38,088 nucleotides of DNA from Cochliopodium minus (GCA_024220525.1 JAMYWO010000343.1:1-38088); one strand, 5' to 3'. Counted from the stretch's first letter, positions 21,944 through 34,545 are shown. Notes: a model not told the origin generated them from the sequence alone. A program made the numbers and translations.

Positions 21944-23385
21944 TCAATTCTTTTTGAGCTCCAATACAATTTTATCTTTTGGATGATGAATGTTAGCAAG
22001 AGGTTCACCATTTGCCATTATTTTGATATCGTCATTCTCATTCAATATTGAAAAAATCCTGAAAATAAAAAATAAATAAAAAAATAAAATATATAAATTT
22101 TTTTTTTTTTTTGCCAATTCGCCGTTTCTAAATCAAATTCTTTGATTTGATTTGAATAATTGATGCTGATTTTATCATTTGCATTTTCTTCTTGTGTAAA
22201 CTTTGAGATATTTTCAGAATCAACAATTATATTTTTTTTATCGTTTAAAAAAGTGGAGATGGATTCAGATGAAGGGGAATCAGATGGAGATGTGTTTTTG
22301 GGGATGAATATATTTTTTTGATTGGCATCGAGAAAAATGTTCTTATTAAGGAAATGAGCGACAGATGGAACACTATCTGTACTTTCTGGGAAAGTGAAAT
22401 TCAATTGAACCCATATTTCTTTTTTGAGATTGTTATTAGGATCTTCAATCTAAGTTTTATACACAGATAGAAAAAAAAAAATGAAAAAAGATTAACATTT
22501 GGAAATGATAATATATTGATTGTTTCTCATTATAGTATTTCTCTAAAATATGCAGATATTAATAGATTTAATCCGAATAATAATAATTGAACTTTATAAA
22601 TATAAGGTTATTGATTGTATACCCATTTTAATGGCTCCAAAATAATGATGTAATCAGATAAATTATCATTTTTCTCCCCAGAATTACTCAAATGATATTT
22701 TTCGAGATCATTCTCCTGATTTTCACAGATCCAAATTGATTGAAATAATAATTTTCTCCATTTATCTGATTCTACCTTTTATGAATATTTATGTGTATTA
22801 AAATTTTTTTTTTTTTTGATCTTGAAATAATTAAATAATTTTATACTCTGTATTAAATTTAAACCAAAAAAATCAATTTTGAAAATATCAAACCTCTTTA
22901 TCCCATGCATAACTTGTTGGCTCAATTTTGAACCACCATTTATCTGTTCCCAATTTGCTTATGGTAGAAATATATGCGATAGAGAGCCAATCACCCTGAA
23001 AATAAGAGGATCCTGATTTTTCCAATTTTTTGAGAAAAGAGCAACAAATATCATCCTCCCTCCTTCCATTTACATAATATACATTAAATTTTGTTCCTTT
23101 ATTATTTTTAAATATTCCTTTTCCATCTTTTTTATCCTCTTTCCAAATACCCCTAAAGATGTTACCATTTTTGAGGGTATATTTTCCTTTTAATAGGAGA
23201 AAAATATAAATTTTTATTTTTTTTATTTTTCTTCCATTACCCTTTCCATCCCTCTTATCATCTTTCCATAATCCTTTATATTTATCTCCATTGGCATAAT
23301 ACATCATTCCTTTTCCATCACGAGTGTGGCTATTTTTGATTTCACCAACATAAGTGCTTCCAGAAGGGTATTGAATTTTCTTCAT
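21944..23385 (-). CDS. MORN-repeat protein
   Basis: Five exons: 23385-23241, 23186-22894, 22775-22623, 22449-22115 and 22058-21944 (346 aa). The first 75 residues hold three to four MORN repeats (YPSGSTYVGEIKN, YANGDKYKGLWKDDKRDGKG, LKNGNIFRGIWKEDKKDGKG), which usually bind membranes or partners. The rest is unfamiliar, with Trp-rich strands (KLGTDKWWFKIEPTSYAW, WRKLLFQSIWICEN, KEIWVQLNFTFPES) that could form a beta domain, plus a Ser-rich linker. The last intron starts GC rather than GT: TG|GCAAAA..TTTCAG|G restores the Trp codon, and no GT alternative exists nearby. The gene begins 78 bp after the Roco gene ends; the shared MORN motif may reflect a local duplication. Confidence 0.83.
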
Positions 23386-23463
23386 TTATAATGAAATAAC
23401 AAAATCAATTTTTTATTTTTTATTTCAAAATTTTTTTTATATTTTTTAAAATGTTTGAAAAGA

Positions 23464-26400
23464 TTATTTTTTTTCGTTTAGCAATGAGAGTATTTTCTGT
23501 TCTTTTTCGAAAAGCAAGTTCTTGTATTTTTCTTCCATAAGATCCAGTTTTTGTTGATGATCTTGTTTGATGTGGAAGACTTGTTGCTGATAATGACAAA
23601 ACTGAGAAAGATGGTAAAACTGGAGGGAGGGGAGTGAAAGGAGATCTGAACAAGGAGAAGAAAGGGGAGGGTTAATGAAAGGAGAGTTATCTAAAGTGGA
23701 AACATCAAAAGAAAAGTTGAGTTTTTTGGAAATGGAAAGAAAAGATTGGATGAGGGAGGAGATGGAAGGCCTTTTTTCCACTTCTAAACTTGTCATTTCA
23801 TTTAGTAAGAGTTTCACAGAAGGAGGCAAGTAAATAAAATTGTTTTTTTGTACAAATTGAAGGAGGGTTGCTCCCAAAGAAAAGGTGTCAGTGGAGAAGG
23901 TTTCTTGGGGGGTATTCTTTTCTGGCGCTTCGAAAATGGAGAGCATGCTGGGATTAAGTAAAGAAGGAGGTGAAGAAGAAGAAGAAAGGTAAATTAGAGA
24001 AAAGCAAAAAAAAGGATCATTGGTTGTGTTCTTCAAATGATTGATATCATTTTGGTTTTTTTCAACAGTTTTTTGATTATTAAAATAAATTAAAATAGAA
24101 TCAAGGGAAATAGAACGATGGAGAAGATGATGTGAATGAATGTGGGAAAGTTGATGGAGCAGCAGAAGAGTCATTCGAAGAAAACTAGAAAGGGGGTTCG
24201 AAGAGAAGAAGGAAGAAATGAAGAGCTTTTCTTTTTTTATTTTTGATAAAACTTTGCAATTTTCGTTCCATTCAATCACAATGTAGTGATTGAGAAGTGG
24301 ATCGTTTTCTCCGTGAAACAATAATTTGTTGGTGGTTATGTTTTCAAATTTGGAAAAGGATTGAAAGGTGGAGAGATTTTTTTTCCAGAGATTGTGGTCT
24401 GTAAACTTGAGGAGGAGAACAAATTGATTATTTTTCAAATCGAAACATTTGTAGAGGGAAATCAACTCGTCTTTATTTTTAGTTTTGATTATCTTCTTTT
24501 TGATGAAAACCAATCTCCCATCACAAAGCAGCTTGTTCCTTTGGCTTTGAAAGAGGGAAGCACATTGGGTGCAGGTTTTTTTGGTTTGGGTGTTCTCAAC
24601 AACTAGATTCATTCCACATGACCTACATTTCTTTTTTTTGTAGTCCAAGTCAATGTTGTTAAGAGGAGAATTAAAATCGAATTGCAAATTGATTCTATCA
24701 TTTTGATAGAAAGGGTTTGTGAAAGAAGAAATGTTTTTGTCAACACTTTTTTTCTCTTGAATGAAATGAATTTCCCTGAAATGAGGAGAATAATTTTCAA
24801 AGAAGTATTTGATTATATAGAAAAAATGTTCTGCCATATCCTCCACCTTCTCTTTAGTTGGATGTGAAGAGTTGTGAGGGAGAAAAGTTTTAATCGAAAA
24901 AAAGAGAGATGCTTTAAAGTTTTCACTGAAGCTGGAAGAAGGAGCATATGACAAGGGCTTTATGAGAAGATCTATTATTTTTCCGCCTCCTTCTTTTTCT
25001 TTGATGTTCATGTGGCATCCATTTTTCCAATAATATTCATCAATCACCTCTCCTTTACCTTCTTCAATTCCCTCCTTCAAAAATTAAAAATTAAATGTAA
25101 AAAGTTTGATGAAATTAAACAACAAAAATCTTACAAGTCTGATGAGTGAAAAAAGAGTTTTGATGGAAAGAGGACTATAAAAAGGAAGAAAAAAGACAAA
25201 AGAATGATCATAAGTATAGAAATTGTTGAAGTGAGAGTAGTACATCCTTTTTTCATACTCCAAAGCACTGTTGTTTATGTTTCCCATACTATTACTATTA
25301 TTGGAAGAAAAAACAGTGTTTTGATTTAGAAAGGAAGGAGCAGAGTTAGGGAGGGAGTAGCTGATGGAAGAAAGGGAAATTCGAGGAGCAAAATTGAGGG
25401 GTTTATTTGTTACAAACAAAGATGGAAAGAAATAAATTTGAGAATCTAAAATCTCTGTGAGTTTGTTCAAATCATTATCTCTTTTAAAATTATCATCTTT
25501 TTCATTGGTGTAAATTTTGTTGAAGAGATAAGGAGATTTTGGAAAGAGAAGAGAAAGAGAGGAAAAGAAGCGAAGGAAGTAGAGCTTGAAGGAAAGATGT
25601 TTGTATGATTGTTGCTGTTCTTTTACTACGAGAGAAGGAGAGGAAGTTATGAGAGAAGTGAAAGAAGAATAATTGGAAGGAGAAGTCAAAATGGAGGTGG
25701 AAGAAGACAAAGTGGGGTTAGAAAAATTCAAGTTGCCATTTTTATTACTATTTCCATTGTTATTTAAAAGAAAGAATGAGTCCAATAAAAAACTTAGAGA
25801 AGAAAAATCGAATTGGTAAAGAAGAGAAGAGTGAAGAAAGTTGTTTTGAAAAATGATAGATTCTTCGTGCAACTGGATCTTTATGTTCTCATATTGAGTC
25901 AGCAGAACGTGATAGGGCGTCTTCTCCACCAATGAAAGTTTTCTTTGCTCCTTGAGCTCCCAGATCTCCTGGATGGTGTAGGTCGGTTTCGCTTTGTGTT
26001 TTAAAAATTTTAAAAAGTTTTCGAGTTTTATTTTGCAATTTTCGTTTTTTTTAGAATGAATGTACTTTCCTTTTTTTTCCAAATCAGACAAATACAAAAA
26101 ACATTTCTGTAAATTATTTTCTATTTTTTTTTTGCCCAAATTCAATAGGAGCTTGAAAAGTTTGTTGAGCCAGTTCACATCATAAACGATCATCCCCTCC
26201 TTCTCGAAATAAGACATGTGCACATTATTTTCGATGACTTCCTTGGTTAACCTTTGCAAGTTGACGTTCATGGTGTCCCACTCTTCTTTCTTTTCTTTTT
26301 TCTCTTTTTCAACATTTTCTTTGATGATAGGGTTCTTCTGTTTCTGGGAATAGGAGAAGATGTGCTTCCTCAGCTTGGAGATGTCCAGAACGTACTTCCT

Positions 26401-27383
26401 GGCCAAGTTTTTCTCTGATTTGGGAAGATCATTGATGTCGATGTGATTCATATCATTCAAAAAATGATTTTTATCATGTTCATTATCATTTTGATTATTT
26501 TCATTTGAATTAATTAAATTATTATTTTTTACATTTTTTTGATTATTTTCATTGAAATCAACCTTTTTTTTGTTGGCGGAGAGTTTTAGAAGGGAGAGAA
26601 GATGATTGAAGAGTTTGTGTTGAAGGGTGAAGAGGGGAGTATGTTTGATGGTGTCGTATTTGTTCACAATCAAGTTTTTAATGGTTTGTACTCCGCTCTT
26701 TTCAAAATCTGTCTCGCTGTTGTTAATTGGCACAAAAAAGAAATCTTCCTTCGAATAATTCGTTCTGAATTTTCTTATTTTCAATTCTATCTTATTTTCT
26801 TCTATCATCTTTTTTATTTCTTTCAAAAATGAAGATAAATTAAAATATTAAATGATAATCCAAGAAAAAATGAAATAAAATTTATGAAAAAAACGAATAA
26901 AGATATTAAAAATTACGATTGTTCAAGTGACACAAAGCATCTCGCTTTTTGGATTCCATCTCACTTGACCAAAAAGAATAGAATTTGTTCTGGAAGAGGT
27001 CGAGTTTGGTGGAGAGGAGGACGACGTTGGCGTTTTTTCCTGCCTTAGCCTGTATTGTGGAAAGCCAGAAAGAGACGTCATTGAGAGATAAAAGAAGGGA
27101 GAAAGGATTCTTACTATTCTCATTTGAAAAATTGTTAACATTATTTACATTGTTATTATTGTTGGAGGGGGAGGTATAGGAGATGTTGGAGGGGGAGTTG
27201 ATGGTGCCGTTGTTGACAAAGTTGCTGTTGGGGGGGTAGAAGGGGTTGTTGGTGCCGTTGAAGAAGACACTGTTGTTTATGTTGCTGTTGTTAATGCCTC
27301 CGATGTTCAAATTGTTGAAATAATTATTATTATAATTGAAATTATTAATATTTATATTATTGTTATTATTATTGTTATTATTA

Positions 27384-27418
<35 letters not shown>

Positions 27419-27428
27419 GTTATTATTA

Positions 27429-27460
<32 letters not shown>

Positions 27461-30400
27461 GTTATTATTATTATTATTATTATTAATAAGGGGAGAAGGG
27501 GAGAAGGGGATGGAGGCATCGAAGAGGGAAGCGTCGAAAAGGAGGAGGTAGAGGGAGGAGGGGGCAGAGGAGAAGTAGTGGGAGAGGAGAAGATGGTACT
27601 CCTCGTAGCCACTGTTGAACTCGCACACCGTGAATTTATTCTCATTCAAAACTTCTTCTTCCCATTTGTACACTTTAATAATCCCCTCTCCTTTTTTATT
27701 CTCTGAAACATTATTCTTGTTAATGTTATTATTACTGTTATTATTACTGTTATTATTAATGTTATTATTACTGTTATTATTGCTATAAATTATGTTGTTA
27801 CTGTTGTTATTTACATTGGTATTGTTGTTGGAATTATTGTTATTGTAGTTGTTTGTGTTGTTAACAACATTTATATTTTTGTTTTCTTTTTTGGTGATTT
27901 TGTTGTTGATGGGGCATTGTAACAGTTTTTTTATAAATGTTGTTTTTCCCACATTCTTTCCTGAAAAAAAAAAAAAAAATAAAAAAATAAAAAAATAAAA
28001 AAAAATTAAATAAAAAAATAAAAATATATTGTTTTATTAAAAATTTTATACCACCAATCACGTTGACTCGAACACCATCAAAACATCGATGCCTTTCTTC
28101 AAAGATTTCGTTTCCTTCATTGTCAAATTCCACAAAATACTGTCTCCCTCCCTCTATGCAAATGCCTTCTCCCTTTTTTTTTCCCTCTTCAAAACTTCCT
28201 ATAAATAAATTTTTTTTATATTAATTAATAGTGTAGTTGGAAATGTAAAAATAGAAAAGGTTAGATATATAAAATGTTAAATATGAAAAAATAATTAAAA
28301 AAAAAATAAATAAAAATAAATAAAAAGTAAAAATAATAAATAGATAAAAAAAATAAATAAAAATAAATAAAAATCAATAAAAATCAATAAAAATAAATAA
28401 AAATAAATAAAAATAAATAAAAATCAAAAAAAATAAATAAAAATAAATAAAAATAAAATAATCAAATAAAATACCAGAAAAACAAGTGAAGGAAGAAAAG
28501 GAAGAAGAAGAAAGTGGGAAATTAAAATTGTTGTGATGATAGGAAGAATAAGGAGAAATATGATGATTTCTGGAAAAGTCGCTCGACATGTTCCTGCTCA
28601 TATAATCCACAAAAAAACTGTTCGTAACATTTTCTTCGTATTCATTACTTTTTTCATTATTATTTTTAATATCATTATTTTTATTTTCAATGTTTATATT
28701 ATTATTTAAATTAATATTATTACTGTTATTATTATTATTAATATTATTATTTAAATTATTATTATTAATATTATTATTTAAATTATTATTATTAATATTA
28801 TTATTTAAATTATTATTATTATTATTTATATTATTATTTATGTTATTATTATTATTAATTCCAATATTGATATTGTTATTATTATTTATATGTTGTTTGT
28901 TGTAGAGGGGAGAAGACTTGGTGGAGAAGGAGTAGTGGGAATTCCCTAGGAAGGGGTTGATGGAAAGCTGGTTTATGATCATTGGCTCGTTTGAAATCGT
29001 TCCTCTTCCTTTTTCAAAATTTAAAATAGAAAATAAATAAATAAATAAGAATTTGATAATTAAAAAAAATATGATTTTAATTAATAATTATCAATTAAAA
29101 TATTATTAATTTAAAAAATCTTGTTTCAAAAAATTTTAATTCTTTTTAAAAAAAGAATTATTTTTTGTTTTACCATGGGGAAGAGAAAAACGGAGAGGAC
29201 CAAAGTAATAAGAAGGGGAATGATGATGAAGAAGATAAGAAAGGCCAGTACCATTCCATTTGACATCTCTTTTCCACTCGCCTTTCCAATGAAACAAATG
29301 ATCCAAGTTTGTCAAAATGATTGTTTTTCCCTCTCCTTCTTTTTCTCCCTTTTCGTTCATTTCTCCCTCATAAAATGAGATCATTAATGGTTCTCTGTAA
29401 ACTTTTTCTCCTCCTAAAAAAAAAATTGGTTATAAAAAAAAAAAATCAAATCAAAAAAAAATTAATTTAAAAAAATAATTTAAAAATTTGAAAAAAAAAC
29501 TTGATTTAAATTTTTAAATGAAAAAAAAAAACTCTTTTAAAACAGAATTTATTTACGAGTGTCTTTTAAAAAAGTATACTTGAATGGGAAACGAATGAAA
29601 ATTAAAATGAAAAGAATTATTTTTAAAAAAGAATTAATAAATATGTTCAAGTTCAAAAAATAGGAATTTAATATATTTTATATATAAATTAAAATAAAAT
29701 TTAATATATTTTATATATAAAATATAAATTAAAATAAAATTTACCTTTTATATTTTTAAAATCAATTTTATTTACACTTTGATAATCTCCACCCCCTTTC
29801 TCGATCAAAAGTTTGAGAATAGGAAGATGGATCTGTTCATTCTCACAAGCAAATCGTACACTCCCCCAGCTGGCCTCGTTCCTCAGAAGCACATCTGCTT
29901 CTTTCTCCAAATACATTCTGATTCGATCGATGTTATTTCCATTCATACATTCCCAATGGAAGGGAGTATTTCCATTTTCATCTTGAAGATTTGGATTGGC
30001 TTTGTTTTCAAAGAATAATCTCAAAATTTGTTGATTCAATGAACATTCACTCATTATATGAAATGGTGTGATCCCATTTTCATTTGGGTTGTTTGCATCT
30101 GCATTCTCATGGAAGAAATGGGAGAGGACATCGTGATTATTGATCTTATCATTGCCACATGCATAATGGAATGGACTGTTTCCCTTTTTATCGCCCAAAT
30201 TGGGCAATGATCCATTCTCCAATAGATAATGAATGATTTCTTCTTCCATCTTTTCATTGATACAAGCGAAATGAAATGGTGATTTTCCCTCCTTATTTTG
30301 AATATTAGGAGAACATTTGTTCTCCAATAGCAATCTTATAATTTCAATATTTGGATTTTCAAATGCCCAATGAAATGGTGTCCATCCATGATCATTGGCA

Positions 30401-30553
30401 CTATTCAATTCGTATCCTTCTTTCAGATATTCCCTTATCTTTTCAATATTGCCTTGCCAAATTGAATGGGTAAACTATTAAAAGGAAGAGAAGTTATATG
30501 AAAGTAAAATTCACATTAATTAATGTATTTAAGACCTGAAAATTTTGTTTCAT
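23464..30553 (-). CDS. Roco protein: ankyrin-MORN-Roc-COR-Cys4-pseudokinase
   Basis: Eight exons: 30553-30536, 30474-29745, 29413-29174, 29008-28475, 28198-28052, 27960-26917, 26819-25135 and 25074-23464. All phases fit; 6009 nt, 2002 aa. Residues 7-245 are ankyrin repeats (HGWTPFHWAFENP, NGNTPFHWECMNG). Residues about 250-335 are MORN-like (FYEGEMNEKGEKEGEGK, FHWKGEWKRDVKWNGTG). Roc spans about 545-903: P-loop GGKNVGKTT, G3-like EFNSGYEEY, G4-like LSTKLD, with a long polyAsn insert. COR (about 904-1560) has FFFVPINNSE, GMIVYDVNWLNKLF and IDEYYWKNG. A C-x2-C-x14-C-x2-C motif is at about 1616-1637. The C-terminal kinase-like domain keeps EAPEK, FSLGATLL and KRPS but lacks key residues, then ends in a coiled coil. 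LRRK1 has the related order ANK-LRR-Roc-COR-kinase. The ankyrin-MORN join is the least certain: ankyrin exon 2 could instead splice to a 14-nt exon (29562-29549) with a stop. Confidence 0.85.
27357..27485. repeat. (ATT)n tract coding for about 45 Asn
   Basis: Almost pure ATT/GTT triplets. On the - strand they are AAT/AAC codons in the Roc exon, between the G3-like and G4-like motifs. Confidence 0.95.
28690..28890. repeat. TTATTATTTAAA-type repeat, Asn/Leu-coding
   Basis: Near-identical units of about 27 bp (ATTATTATTAATATTATTTAA) recur, coding on the - strand for NNNLNNNIN-type repeats in the linker ahead of the Roc domain. Confidence 0.8.
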
Positions 30554-30609
30554 TTCTATTTTTTTAATTTTTTATAAAACTATTTTTGCAAGTCAATCAA
30601 GATCGGAGA

Positions 30610-33511
30610 TTAATTGTTTTTGGTGATATACTTTTTGGGAACTGGATTTTTCACTGGATTTGGAAGGGGAGGCAACTGATAAATAAAAAAATATTATTGA
30701 ATTCAAAAATAATATTATTAAATTGGGAAAAATAGAAATTTGAACCTTTTTCACTACTTTGGAAGGATTATTTTGGTAAGAAAGTGAAGGATTTTTGAAA
30801 ATGGGAACTCTTTTGGTAAATACAAGAGGATCATTTTTAATAGGATGATTCAAGATGGGAGAAGAAAACTTGTGATGTTCTTCGACAACAAAAAGATCAT
30901 CTGATTTTTTCGGATCTGATTTGAGATCATAAGAACTTCTGTTGTCCATGGTACTGAAAATATCATAAGATTTGGTAATCATGGAAGAAAGATTTCCAGA
31001 AGACAAAGTTTTCTTCATTTTCTTGTTGGGATCCCTACTGTGTGACTTTTTTTCAACAAAAATGTTGTCAGATCTTTTAAAGGAGGTGTTCAAAATTTTA
31101 TCTTTGGGAGTATCTACAATCTCAACTCTTTCTCTTTCCACTTTGGGAGCCTCTACAATTTCGACTTTATAGTTGTGTTCTCCCTTATCCCCTTTGTCTC
31201 CTTTGTCTGAAAAACGAAGAGAGAAAAGTTGAGAAATTTCGTTGGATTTGTGTTGTATTGCTAATTGGAGGCAATTTTTTTTGTTAGAGTTTTCAGACAA
31301 GAGATTAGCACCGTTAGCAATGAGAAACTGGGCAAGAGAAGCATTGTTTGTTTTTGCGGTTAGATCCAAAAAAGAAACATCCTTGCTTCTAAATTCTAAA
31401 TTGCAATTAGAAAGGACCAACTGGATTACAATTTTGGGAATGGGACTTGAAGGCAGAGATTCAGAAATGGCATTGAAAAGGAGCATATTTTTCTCGTCCT
31501 CGTTGCAATGTAAAGCGAGAAGGAACTTCTTGTCGACATACTTTGATTGGATGAATGTTTCCCTCATTTGTCTGGGAGAAGAAGCGGTAGGTTTCATTTC
31601 TTTCACCAGATTTACATTTTCTTCCAAAACAGCGTTCATTCTTTCATTTCCTATGTTCCTCATCATCATGATTCGAAAGTCATCCCATACTTGGGTATCC
31701 AGAGTCAAACTTCTCACTTTGGAATAAAACACACCTATTTTTCTGTGCACACCAGAACACTCGATGCATATCAAGATTCCCAAGTTTACAGATGCCCAAT
31801 CTGGGTCTTTTTCTCCACAATCTGCACAATAGTGATTACATTCCATGTCTTTTCTGATTTTGAAGAGAGGATGTTCTGTGTCTTTCAATGGATTCTTCGT
31901 TTTGACTGCTTTGTCATCTATGACATTATTATTCAATTGAAGACTAATGCTGTTGTGTAACACCTTTAACCATTGATCTCTTTCTTCCTATAATTATAAT
32001 GATAAAATTTAATTAATTAAAAATAAAATGTATAAATAAAATATTTGAAATATAATTGCTTTCAAGTTTGCTTATTTTTGAATAAAAATATAATTACGAT
32101 AGATGTGCACCCCAAAATCATTTTTTTCCTTGGAGAAATTAATTCGATGCAAAATTTTTGCTCATTTTCGAAATCCGAGGTAGGTTTTGCAGAAAACAGC
32201 AAAAGATCAAACTCCCTTTTTAATTTATAGTTTTCGAAAGATTTATACTTGTACAATTTTCCTTCATTAATAACCCACCTTCAAAATGAATGTAATTTTA
32301 AAAACATAAATAATTTTGAAAATCTTTTATATATTACCATTTCTTACTCCATAATATCCCAACTTTTCTTTTTGTGTACAGATATCCTTGTATTTCATAA
32401 GAATCTGATTGTTTATTTAAATTTTGAGAAATGAAATTATATCTATCTTCACTCTGATCTTTATATAATCTGATAAAATTATTAAAATTATATTTAAAAT
32501 TGAATTAATAAAAAAAAAGAAATTTAGAAAAAAAGTTGACGTTTTATTTTGATGTATTTGTTTGATATTCAATCTGATGGCTTCATCTTTTTCCTCTACC
32601 ATTTTCCAATTGCTTTTCATGTTCGATAAAAAGGAGACGATCCAATTAAAAAAGATTTCTTCGAGCTGAAGATTCTTTTTCTTGTTTAAATCCAATAATT
32701 TATTTACATATTCGATATTTGAAGAATCAAAATCTTTTTTCTTAAGATTTTGTTTATATAATAATTCCTCCAATTTCTTTTTATCAACTTTATTTGCTTT
32801 TAATTTGGATCTGTCCATTCAGATGTTGAAATTTTTTTTAAAATAATAAAAAAATAGTGAATTTACTTCTCATATGATTCTCTCTTTTTGCATACTTCTT
32901 TTTGAACTTCAAGACAATTCTATTGAATATATGGAGGATATTTTTAATATCTTAAATAATCAAAGATATAAATTACCTCTGCTTCTTTTTCCAGAATAAT
33001 CAATGGATCAACGAGCATCCCTTTTATCCTATCCAATATTTTGGTTCTATTCCTTGTATTTAAAAGATCTGAAATGTTGCAAAATTCTTTGATTGAAGAG
33101 TCTTCCTTTGTTTCAAATTGCCTCAGCGATTCAATAAATTTTTTTTCTGCTTCAATAAAGAGATTCAATGCTTTTTGATAATGCTTTATTGATTTGGTCA
33201 TTTGGGATAGATTTGTCTTTAATTTTTCAGCATCCTTTAAATTATTTATTTGTTTATTGAATTAATTTTATTTTGAAAAAAAATTTCCGATAACAATCTT
33301 TTTACATTCTGTAAAACCTATCAATTGATGATCATAAAGTTTAAATTAACAATATTATTAATTTGGGATACTTTTAAAGTTTCTCTTGTCCTTATTGCTC
33401 CATGATTTAATATATCTTCGGAAATATCTGTTGAATCTTTATGAAAGGAAATAGAAAATGAGGAAATAGAGAAAATAGATGAAAATTAAAAGGAAACTGA
33501 CCATTTATCAT
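30610..33511 (-). CDS. ACAP-type ArfGAP: BAR-PH-ArfGAP-ANK
   Basis: Nine exons: 33511-33502, 33436-33372, 33234-32977, 32919-32867, 32810-32541, 32469-32338, 32278-32098, 31987-30746 and 30675-30610. All phases fit (758 aa). Residues about 30-250 are helical and charged like a BAR domain ([36 protein letters not shown]). A PH domain follows ([23 protein letters not shown] in part, ending [13 protein letters not shown]). The ArfGAP zinc finger is CADC-x16-CIEC with the GAP Arg in SGVHRKIG and KVRSLTLD. Then come two or three weak ankyrin repeats ([14 protein letters not shown]) and a Ser/Lys-rich tail ending in a Pro-rich LPPLPNPV piece. ACAP proteins sense membrane curvature and switch off Arf6-type GTPases on endosomes and at the cell edge. 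The first exon codes only three residues plus one base, so the start is less sure than the rest. Confidence 0.9.
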
Positions 33512-33653
33512 TTGAATCTTATTTTTTTTATATTATAATTAATTCATTAATAAAATAAAATTGAATCCTCTTTTTGCATGGAAAGTAAAGTGTAGATATA
33601 TTTTTATAGGATCTCCCAAAAATTTTTAATTAAATTATATAATTTTTTAATAG

Positions 33654-34545
33654 CGCTGAAATAATTGATGGAGTATCCATCGCTCAACAAGTCAGAAATG
33701 AAATCAAAGAAAAAGTTGTTAAATTAAAGGAAAAATTTAATACAGTACCAAAATTATCAGTAATTCTTGTAGGAGCAAGAAAAGATAGCGAAACATATGT
33801 AAGAATGAAAGAAAGAGCAGCAGCAGAAGTCGGAATAGAATTCCAATTGGTAAAATTTGAAGAAGATGCAAAAGAGGAGGTTGTGATAGAAACCATCAAC
33901 AAATTAAACACAGATGAATCTGTGAGTGGAATAATTGTACAATTGCCTCTTCCTCAACATATGAATGAGAAAAAGGTGGCTGGATCAGTGATCTATACAA
34001 AAGATGTTGATGGATTTCATGTCGAAAACATGGGTGCATTGGCTTTGAAAGGTTGGGAACCTGCCTTTGTTGCATGCACACCAAGAGGGGTGATGGAGAT
34101 GTTGAAAAGAAGCAATATCTCTGTAGAAGGTAAAAAGGCGGTGGTGATAGGAAGAAGTAATATCGTTGGTATTCCAATTTCCCTATTGCTTTTGAATGCC
34201 AATGCGACTGTTTCCATTTGTCATTCAAGATCCCAAAACATCGAAGAAGAAGTAAGATCAGGTGATATTGTCATTGCTGCTGTCGGTAGAGCTAATTTTG
34301 TCAAGGGTAGCTGGATCAAACCTGGCGCTATAGTAATTGATGTGGGAATCAATCCTGTCGAAGATAAAAGCTTGAAAAGTGGATATAGACTTGTGGGTGA
34401 TGTTTGCTTTGATGAAGTCAAATTGGTTGCTGGTAAAATCACAAAGGTTCCTGGTGGTGTGGGTCCGATGACTGTTGCCACTTTGTTACTTTCTACTTTG
34501 GAAGGATATGAGAAGGCTCTCAAAAATAAAGGATTTGATTTTTAA
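33654..34545 (+). CDS. folD: FolD: methylene-THF dehydrogenase/cyclohydrolase
   Basis: Coding from the acceptor at 33652-33653 to the stop at 34545, about 297 aa, the full length of the family minus its first residues. Signatures: EIIDGVSIAQQV, SETYVRMKERAAAEVGI (conserved Tyr and catalytic Lys), IVQLPLPQHM, KDVDGFHVENMG, CTPRGVMEML, GRSNIVGIP (NADP site) and KVPGGVGPMTVATLL. It interconverts 5,10-methylene-, methenyl- and 10-formyl-tetrahydrofolate, feeding purine and methionine synthesis; cytosolic or mitochondrial cannot be told. The start is unresolved: the only upstream ATG (33579) would need a donor in phase 2, but GTAAAG and GTGTAG there give phases 1 and 0. Only 142 bp separate it from the divergent ArfGAP gene. 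The coding sequence has no internal intron. Confidence 0.93.

Noticed and set aside
27336-27551. Polyleucine frame on the + strand (also 5006-5272 and 28690-28905)
   Set aside because: These mirror polyAsn codons of the real - strand genes; the other frame of an ATT/AAT run always reads as Leu or Ile.
29549-29562. A 14-nt terminal exon ending the ankyrin part with a stop (..DTRK)
   Set aside because: It is phase-compatible, but then the next exon (29413-29174) would have no ATG upstream of its acceptor. Splicing 29745 to 29413 also fits phase and explains everything. Kept only as an alternative.
31242-31727. A 161-codon + strand frame opposite the ArfGAP gene (also 31547-31960)
   Set aside because: It is a shadow of the ArfGAP/ankyrin exon, has Cys/Phe-rich random composition and no domain.
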